Below, piece by piece: positions 60,473 through 64,000 of a DNA stretch of 64,000 nt. The DNA comes from Streptomyces sp. NBC_00285 (GTDB lineage Bacteria > Actinomycetota > Actinomycetes > Streptomycetales > Streptomycetaceae): contig NZ_CP108055.1 in assembly GCF_036174265.1 (NCBI RefSeq), positions 3,100,001 through 3,164,000 of the forward strand, in the 5' to 3' direction. The position numbers and the translations under genes were made by a program. The first letter of the stretch is position 1. Every line of letters starts with the position of its first letter. The notes under the pieces are model-generated. The model worked only from the letters and a program-made list of their open reading frames with translations. It ran no database searches and had not been told where the DNA came from.

Positions 60473-61249
60473 ATGGACACCAAGAAGCCCATGGACACCA
60501 ACAACGCGAAGACCGCCGTCGTGACCGGCGCGGGCTCCGGGATCGGCCGCGCGGTGGCCGTGGAACTGCTGCGTACGGGCTGGTCGGTGACGCTGGCCGG
60601 GCGACGGGCCGAGACGCTGGAGGAGACGGCGGCACTGCTGCCCGAGGGTGCCGCTCTCGCCGTACCCACGGACGTCTCGCGCCCCGACGAGGTCACCGCG
60701 CTGTTCGCCGCCACCGTGGAACGGTTCGGGCGGGTGGATCTGCTGTTCAACAACGCGGGGACGTTCGGTCCCGGCGGGGTGCCGGTGGAGGAGCTGCCGT
60801 ACGACGCCTGGCGGCACGTGGTGGACACCAACCTCAACGGGGCGTTCCTGTGCGCGCAGGCGGCCTACCGGCAGATGAAGGAACAAGATCCGCAGGGCGG
60901 CCGGATCATCAACAACGGGTCGGTCTCGGCGCACACGCCCCGGCCGCACTCCGTCGCCTACACCGCGACCAAGCACGCGCTGACCGGCCTCACCAAGGCG
61001 CTGTCGCTGGACGGGCGGCCGTACGGCATCGCGGTCGGGCAGATCGACATCGGCAACGCGGCGACCGACATGACCCGGCGGATGCGGACCGGGGCGCTCC
61101 AGGCCAACGGGGAGGTGGCGCCGGAGCCGGTCATGGACGTGGCCGACGTCGCGCGCACGGTGCGGCACATGGCGGAGCTGCCGCTGGAGGCGAACGTGCA
61201 GTTCGCGACCGTACTGGCGACGGCGATGCCGTACGTGGGGCGTGGCTGA
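60473..61249 (+). CDS. Short-chain dehydrogenase/reductase
   Basis: 258-residue classical SDR. Cofactor motif TGAGSGIG (18-25), NNAG in [11 protein letters not shown], and catalytic Ser150 (NNGSVSA), Tyr163 and Lys167 (YTATK). The acidic/basic discriminator [10 protein letters not shown] suggests NADP(H). ATG 60473 has no ribosome site; TACGCT at 60459-60464 could make it leaderless, and a second ATG (60491) follows six codons on. Divergent from phoD. Substrate unknown. Confidence 0.92.
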   Translation: MDTKKPMDTNNAKTAVVTGAGSGIGRAVAVELLRTGWSVTLAGRRAETLEETAALLPEGAALAVPTDVSRPDEVTALFAATVERFGRVDLLFNNAGTFGPGGVPVEELPYDAWRHVVDTNLNGAFLCAQAAYRQMKEQDPQGGRIINNGSVSAHTPRPHSVAYTATKHALTGLTKALSLDGRPYGIAVGQIDIGNAATDMTRRMRTGALQANGEVAPEPVMDVADVARTVRHMAELPLEANVQFATVLATAMPYVGRG

Positions 61250-61619
61250 GCGGTGCGGGACGCGGGGCCGAGCGGTGCGTGGTGCGGCCGGGGTGTCGAT
61301 TTACACAAGCGGAATCTGCTCGTCCGGCCTCTCCGGCGCCGGTCGGCGGCCTATGCTCATCACATCTACTCCATAAGAGCTACACATATGGAGGGATCGC
61401 ATTCCGCCTACCGCCCGAGGGGGGAGGCGGCGGCCGTCCATGGACCGGGTGGGGGTGGACCTCGGGGTGCACACCGGTCCGTGGACGGCCGCCGCACATT
61501 CTCAGCTCACGCACATCCCTTCTCAGCCCGCACATATCCCTTACTCACGGCCCCGCAATCCTTCGTCCATACCTTGAGGGCGCGCCCACAGCGGGCGCCA
61601 AGAACCTTCGAGGAACGGG
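61250..61619 (+). promoter_or_regulatory. Upstream region of the MacB-type ABC pair with a long hairpin
   Basis: 370 bp without a supported gene. An AT-rich patch at 61355-61390 probably holds the promoter. Downstream lies a 22-bp stem: the arm 61427-61448 pairs with 61474-61495, all positions matching except one G-T wobble, loop 25 bases. It sits 125 bp before the permease ATG, within the likely 5' leader. Confidence 0.6.
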
Positions 61620-63086
61620 ATGTTTGGCATCTATCTCAAGCGCGAGCTGGGCCGGCGCAAGAAGGCGGCCCTCGTCATCGCTCTGGGTCTGGCGCTCGGT
61701 ATCGCGCTGGTCATCACCGTCAACTCGGTGTCGGCCGGTATGACACAGGCTCAGGACAAGGTCCTGAAGTCGCTCTACGGCCTCGGCACCGACATGACCG
61801 TCACCAAGACCAGGACGGCACCCACGGGCAGCAGTTCGGGCAGACCGAACTTCCAGTTCGACGCCAACTCCAACGACAGCGACGACACCCAGAGTTCCGA
61901 CCGCGTGACGACCCAGGGTGGTCAGGCCCTGGCGTCCAGTGTGGTCACCAAGGTCACCAAGCAGAGCGGCGTGGCGGGCGCGGTGGGCGCGCTGACCCTG
62001 AACGTCACCAAGGTCGACGGCTCCTTCACCCAGGGCAAGGCGCAGTCCCAGAGCAGCGGCTCCTCCCAGAGCCAGGGCGGCCCCGGCGGCAACGGCGGCA
62101 GCGGTAACAGCACCGCAGCTCCGCAGGTCCAGGGCGGCGGCGCCAACTTCGACGTGAACTCCTACTCCGTCGCCGGCGTGGACGTCAGCGACCAGACGCT
62201 CGGCCCGCTGGCCGGCTCCAAGATCACCACCGGCAAGACCTTCACGGCCACGCAGACCAACGCGAAGGTCGCGGTCGTCAGCAAGTCGTACGCCAAGGAG
62301 AACTCCTACAAGGTCGGCAAGACCTTCAAGATCTCCGGCACCAAGTACACGATCATCGGCATCGCGACGCCCGACAGCAGCGAGTCCACGACCGACGTCT
62401 ACCTGCCGCTGAAGCAGGCCCAGACGCTGGCCGACGCCAAGAACCAGGTCACCACGATCTACGTCAAGGCGACCGACTCCAAGCAGATCGACACGGTCAA
62501 GGCGGCGATCCAGAAGAACATCTCCGGTACGACCGTCACGACCTCCGCCGACCTCGCGGAGACCGTGTCCGGCTCCCTGTCCACCGCCTCCAACCTGGCG
62601 ACCAGCGTCGGCAAGTGGCTCTCCATCGCCGTGCTCGTCGCCGCCTTCCTGGTGGCCGCGCTGCTGACCTCCTCGGCGGTCTCCCGCCGGGTGCGTGAGT
62701 TCGGCACGCTGAAGGCGCTCGGCTGGCCCAGCCGCCGGGTGACCCGGCAGGTCGTCGGCGAGTCGATGGTCAACGGCCTGCTCGGCGGCGCCCTCGGCAT
62801 CGGCCTGGGCCTCGCGGCCGCGTACGCCGTGACCATGATCAGCCCCAAGCTGACCGCGCAGCTCGGCAACACCGGCGGCGGTGCGGGCGGCCCGGGCGGT
62901 GGCGGCGGCCCCGGCCGGCAGTCCACCCAGAGCACCATGGAGATCGCGCTGACCGCGCCGGTCTCGATGACCACCATCGCGCTCGCGGTCGGCCTCGCGG
63001 TGACCGGTGGTCTGATCGCCGGGGCGATGGGCGGCTGGCGTGCCTCCCGGATGCGGCCGGCGGACGCGCTGCGCAGCGTGTCGTAG
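61620..63086 (+). CDS. MacB/FtsX-type ABC transporter permease
   Basis: 488-residue permease. ATG 61620 with GAGGA five bases upstream. One N-terminal helix (ALVIALGLALGIALVITVNS, about 16-37), a large extracytoplasmic MacB_PCD-like domain, then three C-terminal helices of the FtsX fold (WLSIAVLVAAFLVAALLTSS; GLLGGALGIGLGLAAAYAV; MTTIALAVGLAVTGGLIAG). The EFGTLKALGWPSRRV segment contacts the ATPase. Unusual Ser/Gln/Gly low-complexity inserts occur at about 140-165 and 417-437 (GNTGGGAGGPGGGGGPGRQ), both predicted outside. The partner ATPase follows after 90 bp. Confidence 0.93.
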   Translation: MFGIYLKRELGRRKKAALVIALGLALGIALVITVNSVSAGMTQAQDKVLKSLYGLGTDMTVTKTRTAPTGSSSGRPNFQFDANSNDSDDTQSSDRVTTQGGQALASSVVTKVTKQSGVAGAVGALTLNVTKVDGSFTQGKAQSQSSGSSQSQGGPGGNGGSGNSTAAPQVQGGGANFDVNSYSVAGVDVSDQTLGPLAGSKITTGKTFTATQTNAKVAVVSKSYAKENSYKVGKTFKISGTKYTIIGIATPDSSESTTDVYLPLKQAQTLADAKNQVTTIYVKATDSKQIDTVKAAIQKNISGTTVTTSADLAETVSGSLSTASNLATSVGKWLSIAVLVAAFLVAALLTSSAVSRRVREFGTLKALGWPSRRVTRQVVGESMVNGLLGGALGIGLGLAAAYAVTMISPKLTAQLGNTGGGAGGPGGGGGPGRQSTQSTMEIALTAPVSMTTIALAVGLAVTGGLIAGAMGGWRASRMRPADALRSVS

Positions 63087-63099
63087 CACCCCCTGTGCC

Positions 63100-63136
63100 G
63101 GGGCGCCGCCTCCACTCCCCCGGGACGCGGCGCCCC
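63100..63136 (+). promoter_or_regulatory. Stem-loop in the ABC permease-ATPase spacer
   Basis: GGGGCGCCGC (63100-63109) pairs with GCGGCGCCCC (63127-63136), 17-base loop, 13 bp past the permease stop. It could tune expression of the ATPase or end part of the transcripts. Confidence 0.55.
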
Positions 63137-63176
63137 ACCCCCAACTTCCTCTCCACGGACCCTCTACGGAGCTCTC

Positions 63177-63878
<702 letters not shown>

Positions 63879-63903
63879 CGGTCGTTCGTCGGGGTCGGGC
63901 CGC

Positions 63904-64000
63904 TCACCGTTCCAGAAGCACGTTGATCTCGGTCAACTGCTCGGCGGTGAGCGGCCCTTGCTCGATCGCGCCCGCGTTCTGCTCGGCCTGGGCCACGGAA
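63904..64000 (-). CDS. Probable aldo/keto reductase (C-terminal end only)
   Basis: The last 31 or so codons of a gene entering from the right edge: VAQAEQNAGAIEQGPLTAEQ then LTEINVLLER and TGA (63904-63906). The pattern with N-A-G-A-I-x-x-G-P-L-T-x-E-x-L-x-E-I resembles the tail of Streptomyces aldo/keto reductases. Too short for certainty. Confidence 0.5.
   Translation of the reverse strand, partial: SVAQAEQNAGAIEQGPLTAEQLTEINVLLER

Noticed and set aside
61388..62107. Frame from ATG 61388 overlapping the ABC permease
   Set aside because: Enters the permease gene in another frame with Arg/Gln-rich translation; at most a short upstream frame, not a protein gene.

Overview
The window is chromosomal DNA of a Streptomyces or close relative. 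GC is about 70 percent, GTG starts are frequent, several genes appear leaderless, terminators are long GC hairpins, and secreted enzymes carry long Sec or Tat leaders. From memory, the order malE-malF-malG, malR, PAP2 protein, glnE, VOC protein, second glutamine synthetase, nadE, panB, iron genes and phoD matches the conserved core of the S. coelicolor chromosome. No database was searched.

Left part (1-11.2 kb): a maltodextrin/starch regulon. Two secreted GH13 enzymes (a pullulanase-type protein cut by the window edge and an alpha-amylase), the maltodextrin ABC importer MalEFG, an intracellular alpha-glucosidase and the LacI-type repressor MalR surround a set of CTTGCAG/CTTGCTG-type operators. 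The two amylolytic genes share a near-duplicate promoter and leader.

11.2-20.3 kb: nitrogen control and envelope genes: glnE, a VOC protein, a glnA2-type ligase, a DUF3105/DUF305 pair and a secreted S53 sedolisin.

20.3-25.1 kb: an accessory island with AT-rich patches, between a truncated IS630-type transposase and the 5-prime end of an IS200/IS605 tnpB element. It carries a Sec-exported protein of unknown family and a translationally coupled ABC ATPase plus two membrane proteins. This is the best candidate for an undescribed system.

25.1-40.9 kb: nadE, panB, an EmrB-type exporter with a TetR regulator and a clear operator, an endonuclease/exonuclease/phosphatase protein, another MFS exporter, a DrrAB-like ABC exporter, a large SARP/NB-ARC regulator and an M50 protease. 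Four copies of a short intergenic repeat occur in the window, three of them at 39.4-39.7 kb.

40.9-42.4 kb: a solo tnpB element, apparently complete, with both hairpin ends and a predicted guide RNA.

42.4-53.2 kb: npdG, a SIS-like protein, an MFS exporter, map, then an iron block: heme oxygenase and efeO-efeB-efeU with overlapping iron boxes, followed by a lipoprotein and a primase/polymerase-like protein.

53.3-64 kb: a TetR gene with a palindrome, an Rsm22-type methyltransferase, an MFS exporter coupled to a serine hydrolase that seems to start at CTG, an oxidoreductase, PhoD, an SDR, a MacB-type ABC pair and the tail of a probable aldo/keto reductase. No rRNA, tRNA or CRISPR array was seen.
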